Shown in pieces: positions 38,901 through 51,958 of a stretch of 64,000 bases of DNA. Both the position numbers and the translations under genes were made by a program. Under the pieces are notes generated by a model, which saw only the letters and a list, made by a program, of their open reading frames with translations, did not search any database and had not been told where the DNA came from. Source of the stretch: Sclerurus mexicanus (taxonomy: Eukaryota; Chordata; Aves; Passeriformes; Furnariidae); the NCBI GenBank assembly GCA_013396755.1, contig VWZF01005688.1, positions 186,001 to 250,000 on the forward strand, in the 5' to 3' direction. How positions within the stretch are numbered: position 1 is the stretch's first letter; every line of letters begins with the position of its first letter.

Positions 38901-40695
38901 TTGTGTGATGTACAGAGATTGTGTAACATAGTCTTAACTACTTCAGTTAAAATGCATTTAACTTTGAAAATTCTTGTTTTTACTATTAGTGAAGAGACAT
39001 AGATCCCAAGGAGGAACTGAACTGCTAAGCACACAACTTAGAAACCACTTAGAAATTAAGAACAGTGACTTGCTATGTTAAGATTACCATATGCTTTAGG
39101 TAAACTGTAATACAGGATAGACAGAACTATAAAATGTTATTAGCAGTTGTTTAAAGACTGCTAGAATAGGAGTTCTCACATTAAAGCTAGAAATAATATA
39201 ATATTCTCACCAATGATGGTACACATTTGCATAGTTTTACACCTCCTCTGTGTTTGTCATGCTAAATAATGTCAAGTGTGATAATGTATGCACTCCCAAT
39301 CAGTGTTAGCCTATAAGTCTGTTTTCATAGTGAGGGGTCTGAGAAAAACTAGTCTCTCAGAGTGAGTGTGACACATCACTGTTTTCTGAACTGCTCCGTC
39401 TTTCTCCTGGCACAAGAATCAGCTCCTCTCTAATCCCACTGTCTGTGTTTTATTCTCATCCTTTGAGTATGAAAATAAGAAGTACCTTATCTGTATCATT
39501 TACTAGCAATCCCCATACAATGCTCTGTGAAGTCAAGCTTCTCTGTTTCCCTGAAGTAGCATGAATTGTGATCAATCAATTATAAGGAAATACAAATATC
39601 TGGAGGACTGTCTTCCTTGCTGTGAGTGGTGATGGACCAAAAATATTTTTGAGCTACAAAACTGTGCATGCTTATCACAAAGTGATACAGTTGTTCTGGT
39701 TATATATGAGTTGACACATTTTTTGTTTAGATGTACAACAACAAACAGAAGTCATCCTATGATATGTCTTGTAGGGTGCATTGCTTCAATATTAGAATAG
39801 TTATCATAATAAACTGACTCTCTTAGAAATTGGTCTAACCAGAGTAGCTGCAGCATTGTCTTGTCATTCTGACAAAAAAATTATTAAATGCATCCTTGTA
39901 CAAAAGCCTATATAAAAATATATTTTTTTATATTTCTTACTTTGAACCAGGAGAGGATGAAAAAATACCCTTTTTAAACATAATTATAATTTAAATAGTT
40001 CTGCTGTTTACTGTTTGTTGGACTGCAGTAGAATGATATATATTTCCTTAGAGCTCAATTTTCCTTTTTTTTTTAAAATGACTCTCTAAGCCCCAGTCCA
40101 TAGTCATCTCACACCAGCTCTTCAGCTGCTGCAGGTTCATTGTTGTAGCACAGGACTTGAAGCTTTTCTGTAGCAGACTCTATTGAATTGCTTGGATTAT
40201 AAATAGGAAGGGATAGATGAAATAATTGTCTTGGCATCAGTGCACAAATGTTTCTAGCAAAGCTGGGGATAAAGCCTTAGGAGGCTCAACTCAGTGTGCC
40301 TTGACCACAGTCCTCCTTGACTCCAGGGGAAAGAGTTGTGTCCCTTCACTTCATGAACTAAATTCTTTTTTCTAAAGATTTTCAGTTATTTGATACAATT
40401 TCTCAGAGTTTGGAAAGGGAGATAGGAAGGAGCATATTCTTTCTTTTCTCTTGAACCCCTTCCCCCCCTCCCCTTTTTATATTTTGTTATTTTTAATGTG
40501 ATAGTTATAAATAGAGAAAGTAATCCTAATGCTGACATTAATCCTCTATGGAGTGGTTCCCACTTTTCTCTAAATGATATTGGAAAAGGAGGGGGAATAC
40601 TGGGGCAGGATTATTAAATTCATAGTCCTTTTAGTGTTCCCAATATCATGTCTCTGATGGCAACTATTGCTAGGAACTTCAGAGGGTTTTTTTGT

Positions 40696-40755
40696 AAAAA
40701 AAACCCAATCAAAACCCAAAACCCCAAACCCAACCAAAAGCAAAACAACAACCCC
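40696..40755. repeat. A/C-rich low-complexity tract
   Basis: Irregular AAAACCC/AACCCC-type sequence. It resembles telomere repeats superficially but has no regular TTAGGG period. Confidence 0.85.
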
Positions 40756-42317
40756 ATGATGATTGTTTTCACGTAGCATCATAACTTCTCCTTTTTGTGG
40801 TTTTGCAGTTTTTATAAAGTTTTTTTCTCCTTCTTGCATTCCAAAAGCATGCCCTTAGATTTCAGTCACAGAAGTACAGGAGAGACTATTTTCCTCAGTT
40901 TTCTGTGAAGTTTTTCTTTTCTAAAGAAACTTTAACTTAAACCTTAACTTCAGTGTCTCTTTAAATAAAGTGTATTGGGTTTGCTGTTTTTTCTTTTTTA
41001 TCACCAAAGGTGTTTGGTGGTCTTGAAATTGAGTGTTAGAGTTTTAAGCTTTTTTTTTTCCTCCCCCTCTGTCCCCTCAAAAGGTTTATTTGCCTTATAT
41101 CCAGGCCTCCAAAGGGATGGGTAAACAGACAAAATTCTCCCCAGAGACCTGCATTTAGCATCCATATGTATGTGGGCTTGTTTCTGTGGTTTAGATATGT
41201 ACCAACATGATCTCATTTTTGACCCCTGCCACTTACACTCCCTGTACTCTGCTTTCTGCATCAGCAGAGAAATGGAGTGTCTTCATTGCTCAGGCTTCCA
41301 GGACCAGTGCTGATCCTTTCCTTACAGTGTCTTAGTTACTGAAGCATGCTCTTTTTCAGAGCTTTTGCTTACTGTTTTTTGTACTTCTTAGTGGATTAGA
41401 GAAAGTTAAAGATAAGTAATTCTGTCTTTTGCAAAAGAATATTCTGAGAAAGTACTGCTGGTACATGCAGATCCAGAAAAATGGTAAGAACCAGCGTACG
41501 CTTTGTTTGCTTCTTCACCATTTATTAATTTTATTTGGTCTGAATTACCTAAAATATGTATTCCCCAAAAGATTTTCTTTTTCCCTTATGTGTGATTTCT
41601 CTTCCAAGTCAAAAAATTGCTGGGTATTTAACTGTAAATAGAACAACCTTGAGTCTTGGTTGCCTCATGGGGAATATTATGAGTATTTATTTTACTTAAT
41701 GCCTTATTATTGGTATCTTAAAAAATTACTTTTTGTCAAATTGCTACTCTTTAAATTCCTGATCCAAAATGGAGATATAAAGGTAGTCCACTAACTCTGA
41801 GCAAAGTAATATTTGTAGTTTTAAAAGTGCAGGAAATTCTGTCTTTAACCAAAATTATAAATAATCCATTGACTCCCTTATTCAACACAGCTTGTGTTTT
41901 GCTGTGCACTGTGAAATGCTGATGAAAAAAATGCATGGCTGTATAGAAGGCCAGAATAGCTTTCTGGATACAATATATAAGTAATAGCTTTCTGTGCTGT
42001 CTTTCTGTCACTCTCTTTTCCAGTGAATGAACATGACTTGCCACTGTTAAACAGTTAGGGTATTTTTTCATTAGCAAATAGGAGTCTGTCCTTCAATCTT
42101 GTGAGCAAAATTGAATGAACTGAATATGATTAAATAGTCTCCTCTTTGGTTTGGTCAGCTAATGTGGCTTTAGGTTTTCTAGCCTGCTCCTAAATGATAT
42201 TTTTCTATCATATCACACCTGTTCAGCTGAGTAAACATGACTAAAAAAGCACAATGAGTTTTTGCCTCACTGAGACCCAGCCTTAGTTAGTTGGGAAAGG
42301 GCCTGAGGATGCCAAGT

Positions 42318-42380
42318 TCAATCTTACTTCCTTTGAAGTCAATGATATTTTTGCTCTTAACTTCCACAGGATCAAAAACA
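42318..42380. repeat. Possible relic of an ancient amniote interspersed repeat
   Basis: CTTTGAAGTCAATGATATTTT followed by TGCTCTTAACTTCCACAGGAT resembles a palindromic repeat seen across turtles, crocodilians and birds, with TTGAAGTCAATGG and CCATTGACTTCAATGG blocks. Identification is from memory of that motif; the family name is not claimed. Confidence 0.35.
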
Positions 42381-42692
42381 TAGTATAAGAACATGATTTC
42401 TCAAGCTATTTCACTAATTAAAAATTGATTTTTGGCTTTGTGTGGATAAAGTTGCTACATACAAAGTTGTAGGTTTTATGTTTCTATGCTGAAAGGCCAT
42501 TTGCAATACAGCTCCTATAAGAACTGAGCTGGGAATAGTGGTAAATCTAATTCTGCTTTAAAAAACAACAAAAAGTACGGCCAACAATTGTGTACAACAG
42601 CTATGTACACAAATGTCTGGTACCTGCAAGCATTGCACTGACTTTAAGATAAAACACTTACTAAAACTACCAGGATCAATGTTAGCTACATT

Positions 42693-42760
42693 TATTTTTT
42701 TTTTTTTTGCAGCAAAATCCAAGTTCTGTCTGTATATCTTTTGTTTGTTTGTTTGTTTTT
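42693..42760. repeat. Poly-T and (TTTG)n low-complexity tract
   Basis: A T-run at about 42695-42708 and, after a short unique stretch, about five TTTG units at 42739-42760. Confidence 0.9.
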
Positions 42761-45700
42761 GTTCTTTTCTTTTTTGGCTAAAATTCTGAGGCTTGTTCTT
42801 TTTGGGCTGCCAGTTTTTTTACTGTCCATGATGATTTAAATTAGTTTCTTCCTAAAGAGAAGCAACAAGCACCTTCTGGATTTAATTGTTCCTTCCTCCT
42901 CACATGAAAAAACATTCTACTTGTCAACAGTCTACTTTACAGAAACACTGATGTGGGATATCTCTCCCAGCATCTGTTCTGTGGCATTTGGAGTCTGAGC
43001 AGATGCATTTGATTCTGAGCTGCTCCAGTAACAATTTCTAAACAAAGATCTCTTTTTATGACCTATTTTCAGTTTTCACAATACGTTGAAGTTCATAGCT
43101 GAATTGAGAGGAAGGTCCATCTGGACCGTAAGTTTATATTACTCTTTTACTATTGAGCAATTCTAGTTATTTCTTTCATAGATTCTCAGGAATGAATTAT
43201 CTTTATATTTTTTCAATCTTTTTATTTTTTTATTTTTGTCCAGGCAGATGCAGGTTGGCAAGTATACAAGCAGCCTACAAATCTGCAGTGGGAGTAAAGC
43301 ATGGAGGGTGTATGACTTGAATACTGTGAACCTAAGACTGCTTAAATGACATGAAATTTTTCTACTAAGTGGAAAATTCTCAGCTAAGCACTCACATTTA
43401 AAGCTTCATCCAATGTGTCTGCCATTTAACATCGTACTCTGCTTTTCCTCACTGTGACTTGCATTGCAGTCGGGAGAGTGTAAGTTAATCAGTGGGGTGA
43501 GCTTTCTAGTTGTAAGCTGTGAAACAAAGGGATAGACTGGGAGAGCTCTGGACCCTTAGGGGGATGTAGGAGGTTAGACATGCATCTTGGAATGGTTCAG
43601 GTATTTTTGATCCTGGTTTAGGACAAGGATGTGGACCAGATGCTCCCTTCAAAGCACTGCTGGGGCTATTTTCTGGCTTAGCTGCGTTATACCTTACGGT
43701 GAGCACATCAGTATGGGTGAGTGCAATACAACAAGGAGGAGAACTTGAACATAATACAATGTACTTAAACCATTACAATGTAATTCTTTGTGTCATTCAG
43801 AGAACATTAGGACATCTGCATGTTTTTTAACTTTCTACTATAGCTATATAGTAAGAGATTGTATTTGCTGAGATAATAGCATTGAATTGAAAAACCAAAA
43901 CAATGGAGAAAGTACTGTTGTCTCCTTACAAGGCATGGAAATCTGATGCATAATAATATTTGGAGTTAATCAGTGAGCCTATAGACTAGGATATGAATCA
44001 GTATCATTAAGTCATTGAACACAAGGAGCATTTGCTTAGCTGCTTGTCTCCAGTGTAGCTATCAAATGTATGGGTGTCCAGAAACAGGTCAGAGTCATCT
44101 TGCTGAGTTAGTTTTATAGCACATGCTGTCCCTATAAGTCGATAGCTTTTAACACTGCTTTTAATAATTATGTGCTTAGTAACTTGGTTTTCTTAGCTTA
44201 AATAATTGAAGGAGAATATGCAGGTTAACTTCTGTCACTTGTTTGTAGAACACTGATGAGAATGCTTCTCATTTTGCAATTTTTCCTAGGGAAAGAGACA
44301 ATAATTTTCATATTTCCTGAGGCAGACAGCCTTTTTTCTATGTTGCTGTTCAGTAGGATGAACTAAGCTCTCTAAGATCAGCAAAAAAAGATGTTTGAAC
44401 GACAGTAGACTATTAAACAGGATTAAAAAAGTAGCTAGCTCCACATTTTAATAGAATAGATATTTTACTGCTGAAACATTCCTGTATAAGCAATTCTATT
44501 GCTCAAAGTCCACAAACTTTTAATGCTCCTTTCATTATTTTCTGTAATTTCACATCATATTTACACTTACCTAGAGTCTAGAAACTCCAATGAATAAAAT
44601 CTAGTCTGCTTTCATTTCTTAGTTGTAAGTCTCCCTCTTAGCTTCTGTTGACCTACATTTGAAGTGCTGCTCTGTGCTGAAAAGCTGCAACCGTCTGTTG
44701 AAAAGCATCATTTAAAATGGACTTGCTGCTCAGCATGCCCTCTTAGAGTGAAATGTCAGCAAAAAAATACAATTCTGCTTTTTCCTGTGTGCACTTAGAA
44801 GTGTTAATCTTAAAAAGAAATAAGAGGAAATTTGCATTCCTTATTGTTCTAGGACTGTTGTTGAGTTTCTGTAAGAATGTGGAAGTGTATAATTATAGCA
44901 AGTGTGTGATTGCAGTGGTTGCACAGGCCCCAACAAAGTGAGTGGCGAGGTTTGTGGCAGCAGAAAGCCTCTCCTAGTTGGTTAAGATCTGCTTGAAGGC
45001 AAGTCAAGAGACATAGTCAATCCATCATACTGCATGAGCAGTGCTGGTGAGTAGCGTTGGAATGGGGCCTGAAAGATGTATCAGGTTTTTTTTGGCTTTC
45101 CTGGCTGGCTGACTTTTCTTTGAAGGAAGCTTATTTGAAAATGGTATTTATGTTTGTATTGACTGTTGAGGAACATTCTGTGTAGAAACACTAGGCAGCT
45201 GTGGGCTTAGAGGCATTAGTTTCTGCTCTGATATTCTCTGTGTGTTAGCTTTGCTGTAGGTAGAGTAATAGTATTTGTTGGTATCAATTCTGACTCTGAG
45301 TTTTCTTTAACCACTATCAGAGTTTGAAGTAGAAATAGGTGGGAAAGAGAATGGAATAACAAACTTGGGAGTATCTTAATCAAGACTCATGACAGACAGT
45401 TGGAGAGGGATCAAGGATAGAAGTCAGTGAAGTTTTGGAAATTAATTTATTTTATAGTAGAATGGCATTCAATCCGTTTATCAAACTGTGGTGAAGAAAT
45501 GACAATGATGTTGTGCTTTGTGAAATAATTTGCAGAGATGTATTTCAAGAGTAATAAGTTGGATAAACTATGAAAATATTTTGCAAGATTTGAGACTTGC
45601 TCGAAGTTTTTGAAGTTGGTGGAACCCCTAATTGAGATTATGTTTTAATGGAGCACCATGGTAAGAAAAGACTGCCAGAACATCCTGGCAAGATGTGGAA

Positions 45701-47039
45701 AAAGCAGTGAGAATTCAAATGTTGCACAGTAAATCAGGCTGTAAACTTGGAAGGAAAATAGAACAATGAAATCTTTGAACTGAAGAAGGAGCTAATAATT
45801 TAATGAAAAGAAGTTTTAAAGAAATAATGCAAAAACTTTCACAAATCACGAAAGAAAAACCTGTTTTAATGTGTGTCCAGGCTTTGGACAAATCACTGTG
45901 AGAAGTGAGAGAGGTGTACCAAAGCCTGCATATAGGACTGGTACCTGAGGGGGAGGAAAATGTATTTTGTGCAGCAGAGGAAAGTAAGTGTGAGAAGTTT
46001 TCTGTAGACCTTTCTATCTGGTGACTAAACTCTCACCTTGAACACAAATGAAATTTAGATGCTTCTAAATATGCCTAGTCATGCAGAAACCAATGCACTG
46101 TACCATAAAGGATGTATGACTGTCACACTGAATGCAGCTGGTGTTTGTGTCTTAGCTTGTGCAATGGGAGAACATGCTTACTAAACATGTCTCTGAGCTA
46201 GATGAGATTGCTTCAGGAAATGAAATTATGTATTCTGGGGCTGAAAATAAGCAAAAAAGGTATTTCAGAAAGATATGCTATCATAGACTAATGTTAACTG
46301 CTGTAGATGAAGCGTAGATTAAAAAGCCAATCTAAGTGAAAATATGGAAATATTCTAGGACAGGCCACGTTCTCAGAAAGGAGGTAAATGGTGCCATTAA
46401 GCAAAAGGTAAAAGTAATATTTAGCATGGTTCAGCATCTGAGAAAGAATTACTATGTGTTAACATGTTTAAGGAAAGGTAAAGGCCTTGGTCTAAAACCA
46501 AAGTGTTTGTGCATCTTATAACGTAATTACTGTATGGTACTTCATACGATTATTTCCACATTCCAGAAATAACATGCCAGGGTGCCACTTCTATGTTATT
46601 TGAGCTATAAATTCTGAATACCAAATGTGCTAATTGACCGTAATAGATATTTTTGATCTTTATGATTTGCCCTACCAACATACTGGGCATCCAGGGACTG
46701 TTTGAGAGTGTGATGCTGTCAGCTGAAATGCTGCTTCTTGCAAAATATGTTATCAGGTTCTTGGTTGTAAGGTCATTATTGTTACAATAGAAGAAACCCC
46801 AACCAGATCATATGGTACCGTGAGGGCTGACACAACCTGCTTAGCTGAGGCCACTAGATATATTAGGACGTATTAATGACTTTTCATCCTTGAAGATTTA
46901 GAGGAGTATCTGGAACTTCAGCAACGCAAAAGAGCATTATCCATTGGGGAACCAAGTCACAACAGTGTGAAGGGCTCAGCAAAACATCACAGACTAAAAC
47001 TGCTGAGGTACATCTCTTTATATGGATGATGCTATCAAT

Positions 47040-47240
47040 GACTTCCTGACAACTTATATGCTGTTTTATGAAAACACCTTCTTTCTTTCAAAGAAGGGAA
47101 TAATCAGAGCTAATTAGAGCCTGACAGATGGAGATCTTTCCCTGCTTCTCTTGTGTTGCCTTTTCAAAAGTAATTTTGATTTATGTACCAAATAAAAATA
47201 TATAAAAGTCATAGTCACAAGATTATACTGAATGTTTTTC
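47040..47240. promoter_or_regulatory. Candidate enhancer-like element (homeodomain plus TGACAG plus E-box)
   Basis: Within 20 bases there are CTAATTAG (about 47110-47117) and CTGACAGATGG (47121-47131). These read as a homeodomain core, a MEIS/TGIF-type TGACAG and a CAGATG E-box. The arrangement resembles developmental enhancers. Function is inferred. Confidence 0.25.
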
Positions 47241-47579
47241 TTGATTGCTTTCACCTAAACTACTGCAGGATGTAATCTGTAAGGCTGGTATCTAATATTG
47301 CAGTGCTAATTGGATGTATTCTTTTCTCATCTGTATTTCCTCTTAAATATCAATGAAGAGCTTTTAAATTTATCAGTGATACCAAAATGATATGAAATAT
47401 CACAACTTTTCTTCCATATTTGTTCTTCTGTTAAAAAAAGCAAACAAGATTTGCTTCATCCAGTAGTTCTAAATCAGCTAACTGCTTCAGCTTCTGTAAA
47501 TAAGATAGTTATAAGCAAATTATGAAGAGACAGGTGTGAAATCCTTTCTCCTCTCTTCTTTACTGTTAATTATTATTGC

Positions 47580-47690
47580 AGTTCTGTGGACAGGACCAAA
47601 GGCCGTTTTGGCCTCAGATTAATTTGGGCTGTGAGTTGACACAGTCATACAGCAAATATCAAGCTAATTTCTAGAACACAAGTTTGAAGC
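47580..47690. promoter_or_regulatory. Candidate regulatory element with AGGCC-GTTTT-GGCCT palindrome
   Basis: AGGCC (47600-47604) and GGCCT (47610-47614) form a perfect inverted repeat with a 5-base spacer, a spacing reminiscent of dimeric NFI-type sites, though the half sites lack the full TTGGC...GCCAA form. It is followed by CAGATTAATTTGGGC. No direct evidence of binding. Confidence 0.22.
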
Positions 47691-49086
47691 TGTGTAGTTT
47701 AGGATACTTTAAACATTTCAAAGTTTCCATTTTAGGATACAATTTGTCCTGGCCTATGAGGAAAAGCCAAGGTATCTTGAATTCTGTACCACTGTTTCCT
47801 CGATATTTTCATATGATAATGTAGTAATATAGTTCTGAGTCTGGCTCACCAAATGCCTTTTGTACAGTGATAGTATATGTGAATGCAGAAACCCACAACT
47901 GCAGATTCAGGTAACTCAGCAGAAATTTCACCTTCTATTTGTTTGCTTTTCTGTGCCAAACTTTCAAATTCTGATAAGGAGCATCCAATGATCATCTTTT
48001 TTTTCCCTCAAATCATCTACATGGAGGCACTTTAAAAATATGCATAGATATTTAGAATCTAAAACTTTCTATATTTAAAATCTAAAACCCACAAACCAGA
48101 ATCCTAACCTGGCACTTTTCATCTCATTGTGGTGGCACAGCAGGAAAACACATTTTATCACAAATTCTGAACGATGGTAAATTGATATTTAGAGAAAACA
48201 TCTTTAGGCTGCTAAATGGCATAGCATAATTTTACACATTAAAAGATGTATTTTTAGCACACATTGATACAGTTTAGGCAGTTGGAAAAAATTGTGCATG
48301 ACTTTTGTTGTTTTGAAAAGGCAGTGTTGTATTCATTCAGAAGTCCTAAGAAGTAACATCAATGGCATGTTCCACTGTTCAGTGGATGGAAAGTATTAGA
48401 AGGTTAAGTAGGAAGCCGAAGGACTTAATTTAATTTTATTTGATCCTCTAGATTTGTGGTCTTGTTGTGCAGCCACAGATATAACCGAATGCCTCTCTCC
48501 AGGGAAAAGGAATGCAAGATGAAAGTTTACACACTTGGGGATAAGGGATAGGACAGATAGTGGAGCAAGTCCTTACCTGCAATGGTCCATCAGATCCTTT
48601 CATCACACTTGTAATTCAGAGACCTATAAAATCAGAAACGGCCAAGTCATTGTCATAGAAATCTGTGCCTTTAAGTGCGCATTAGTTACAGGATTCAGTT
48701 CAAACTGAAAATAAAAAGTGTATGTGATCTTCTAAGATGTGTTTCAAAGGATGTTTTAAGAAAAGTGATATGCAGATATGACTGAGGTTGGTAATTAGCT
48801 ACAAATGCTTTTCTTCTGGGAAACTGAACTAGAGTAGAAATCAGAATGTCAAAGACTGTCCCCCTCTGACCTTACTCAAAAGGTTGTAAAACATCAGTAT
48901 TCTGAGATCCCAAGTGCTGGTATTTTTGGAGCATCTCTCTTTCATGGAGATTACTTGATTTAATTATATTTAATTTATTGATTGAAATCTATTTAGTTGA
49001 TTTAATTGTATTTAATTACAGTACTCAGTTTCTTGTTCAGAGTACTTTTGATTTATTAACAATTGTTGAAAATATTTGTCAGACCT

Positions 49087-49137
49087 GAGATGAAATTCTG
49101 TCCACAGTGATGAGTGGCAGTATTGGCATGGACTTCA
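49087..49137. repeat. Possible relic of the same ancient repeat
   Basis: GATGAAATTCTGTCCACAGT followed by GGCATGGACTTCAA is a degenerate match to the amniote repeat motif with GAAATTCTGGCCCC and TGACTTCAATGG blocks. Confidence 0.3.
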
Positions 49138-49669
49138 AAAAAATTGATTTCTTATCTACTTGACCCTCCTGTAAGCAGTAATTATATTATATTAAAACAA
49201 GAAGTCAATGAGCCAAATTTTCAGTGAAAAGGTGAAATACTTGTTAAGGTAGATCTTTGCTTATTAATATGTTAACAACACGGCTGACCTTAAAATAATG
49301 TTAAGTTGCTCAGTTAAGGATTCAGAAGCCAAGAAATGGCAAATCATAGTTTTGTGGATGTGTAATATTACAGTTCCTATTTAGACTAATATGTAATATC
49401 TTAGATCATACCATGTGATGTTTAGTTGGCTAATTTATTAGATTTTTTAGCCTTTGTTTTTTGTATAATTCAAAATCCATGTTTCCATGCTAAAATAATC
49501 TCTGTAATGTATAGAAAAAAGTAAATAAATCTTTGTACAGGGAAAAATGTACCCTATCTCTAGAGATGTTTTATAAACTCCCTGCAAATTAATATTTTTA
49601 TTTCCCAAATACTTTATATTGTTGCTATATATACACACTGTGCTTTTTGGGCTTTACATCTTGTTTAGA

Positions 49670-50010
49670 AAATGATCCTATGATTAAAGAAAATGATTGC
49701 AATTAAATTATGAAGATTGACACAATGTATGGAAAGTGGATTTGTATTGATAGTTTTATCTTGATTCCAACAGTCCTGCACTAATATTTTTTTTGTGATT
49801 TCCAGTATCTTTAAGGGAGGTGAGGGTAAAGGGGAAAATAATTACTTTGCTAACAAAGTGTAATTTTATGGTGCCAGAATTCAATCAAATTATATCTAAT
49901 ATTCCTGAAGTGTGTGTCGGGTCTCCTCACAATCCCCTTCAAAGCAAAATTAAATAGTAGAGATTAGCACTAAAGTTTATATCAGCGTAAATTGTATCGG
50001 ACTGTTGAAA
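49670..50010. promoter_or_regulatory. Candidate conserved noncoding element
   Basis: Contains GATTGCAATTAAATTATG, GAAAATAATTAC, CAATCAAATTATATCTAAT and CpG-bearing GTGTGTCGGGTCTCC and TATCAGCGTAAATTG. It is repeat-free and rich in homeodomain-type cores. Constraint is inferred, not shown. Confidence 0.25.
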
Positions 50011-51659
50011 GGAGGAATGGCAAGAAGTGAAAAAGACATTGATTCTATTATATTTTATCCATATTCACATTAGTTTTGTCCTCACACTGATTATGGCAAG
50101 GGGTAAACATACTTTGTATATAATGGAAGACTGCTTTTTTGAGCTGTTACTGCACTGGTGCTGGCTCTTTGATGATTTCAATTATAGCTTACCTGAGGAA
50201 TTTTTTTTGAAAGGGTCTAAAACAGAGCCAGAGCGCAGATTCTCTTTCTGTGTATTTTTAAGATTTAAAAATGTGTCTGATTTGAAGCCACAGATGTCTT
50301 ATTTGGAAGAAAAATCACACTGATGCTTTACGTATGTTCATACCTGTGATTAAAAGCTTTTTACATAGACATCCATCTCCTTTAGCTGTTCTGCTGTCCC
50401 TGTCTGAGAATAACAGTGCTATCAAAGTGACAAAAGGCTAGGCTGTACTCCTAAGGGAAGTAATTACAGCAGCACAGAGCAGAAGGTAAAATTATCATTT
50501 GTTTGCTATTTTATAATGCAGTACCAAATATTTATCATAGTATTAGTAAAAAGGCCATAAACTTTATGTAGATTTTAGAATATAACAGTAAATGAACTAG
50601 TACTGCAGTGAAAAGCCAGGTTTGCATGAGACCCAAAAGAAATATATTCTAACAATGGTTTAGTCACAGCACAAAATATTCAAGATGTAGTATTCTGCTG
50701 TCTTGTTTTATACAAAAAAAAATTGCTAGTTTTATCCATGGGCGTTCAAGTTTGGACAGACTGTTCTCAGGCTAAGTTCTGTCAGAGCTTACTGTATTAG
50801 AAAGTAGATGTCAGACATATGTCAAAAGGAGGCAACAGTTTTAGGAAAAATGTATCTGGATGGCCTCAGAATCTATTTATGTGAGGTGTAATTGTAAAGG
50901 AGTATTTTGTTAATCTGCAGTTAACTGGGATAGTGTATACCATGGCAGTAACAAGTTTGATCTTTCACTCTGTATGCACTTCACAAGAGATTGCTATGGT
51001 TTTGTACCTTTTCCGTATTTACTGCCCTTCATGCAGTATGCACTGCGCTCAACACAGGTAGTTAAACATTTGTTCAGTGCATAAATGAGTTATTTCAAAC
51101 AACACGCTCATGAGCTCCTCTTGCAACTTAATGCATAGAGTGATTATCCTACTTTGAAGAGTTATAGCCACAGAAAAGACACAGACCTTGATCAAATAAT
51201 GTAATATCAAACTAAATGTTTATTTGTCCCAGGGCAGGCAGTGGGACATGTTGTTCAGTATGTGATCTGGGACATTTGCAAGGTGCAGGCTTTGTGTCTG
51301 AGTGGTGCAGGAGGGCTGCTCAAGGCTCTCCTGCCCTCATGATGGGGCAGCCCTGGCTGGAACAGTGGTGGAACACTGCAGGTATGATCGACTCTCCAAC
51401 TTGAGAGATGACCTGATGAATGCTGCACTGCATTTGTTCTCCTGTCCCGCGTTCCTCTGAAATCTTATCTGTCTGGCTGGTAAAACTTTAAGGTGTTACA
51501 TAATATCTTCAATGTGATTTCAGTACAAAGACTTTAAAAACTCCAATCTGGGTCTCTTATACCACATTCTACAGATATTTATGGTTCTGTGGATAATGTA
51601 TATGGCTCTTAAGTTAAGTGGGATTAAGAAAAAGGCATAAATAAGAATAAGGATGAGGT

Positions 51660-51860
51660 TCTTATGCAACGTTAGGATCCATATATAGAAGTATGTTAAT
51701 AATTGATAAAATCATGCTTGATGATTGTTTAGTAAACATTCATGCCAGCTATTAATGAGTCATGTTCATACAGTGAAACTAAACCCAGGAGATTAATGCT
51801 CAACTCTTTAGACCATGAATGACTTGTATGATACATTGATTGAATTTGGTGTATTATGCT
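51660..51860. promoter_or_regulatory. Candidate regulatory element with forkhead palindrome
   Basis: TGTTTAGTAAACA at 51726-51738 is a perfect inverted repeat of two forkhead-type cores (TGTTTA and TAAACA) around one G. Around it lie TTAATAATTGATAAAATC, TGATGATTG and AGCTATTAATGAGTCATG. Binding is inferred from motif identity. Confidence 0.28.
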
Positions 51861-51894
51861 AATAGAGATCACAAAATATCAACAAATATGGTTT

Positions 51895-51958
51895 TGTATT
51901 GATTATACAAATACATATATATACAAATATAATGCATATATATAAAATATATATTTCA
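51895..51958. repeat. AT-rich low-complexity tract
   Basis: Imperfect TATA/CATATATATA units. Confidence 0.9.

Noticed and set aside
40696..40755. Telomere-like AACCC tract
   Set aside because: No regular TTAGGG/CCCTAA period; it is simple A/C-rich sequence.
43500..43720. Possible exon ending at ACGGTGAGC
   Set aside because: A donor-like sequence alone is weak; no acceptor or recognisable protein was found.
51225..51460. GC-richer patch, possible exon or LTR fragment
   Set aside because: No termini, target duplication, splice sites or domain found.
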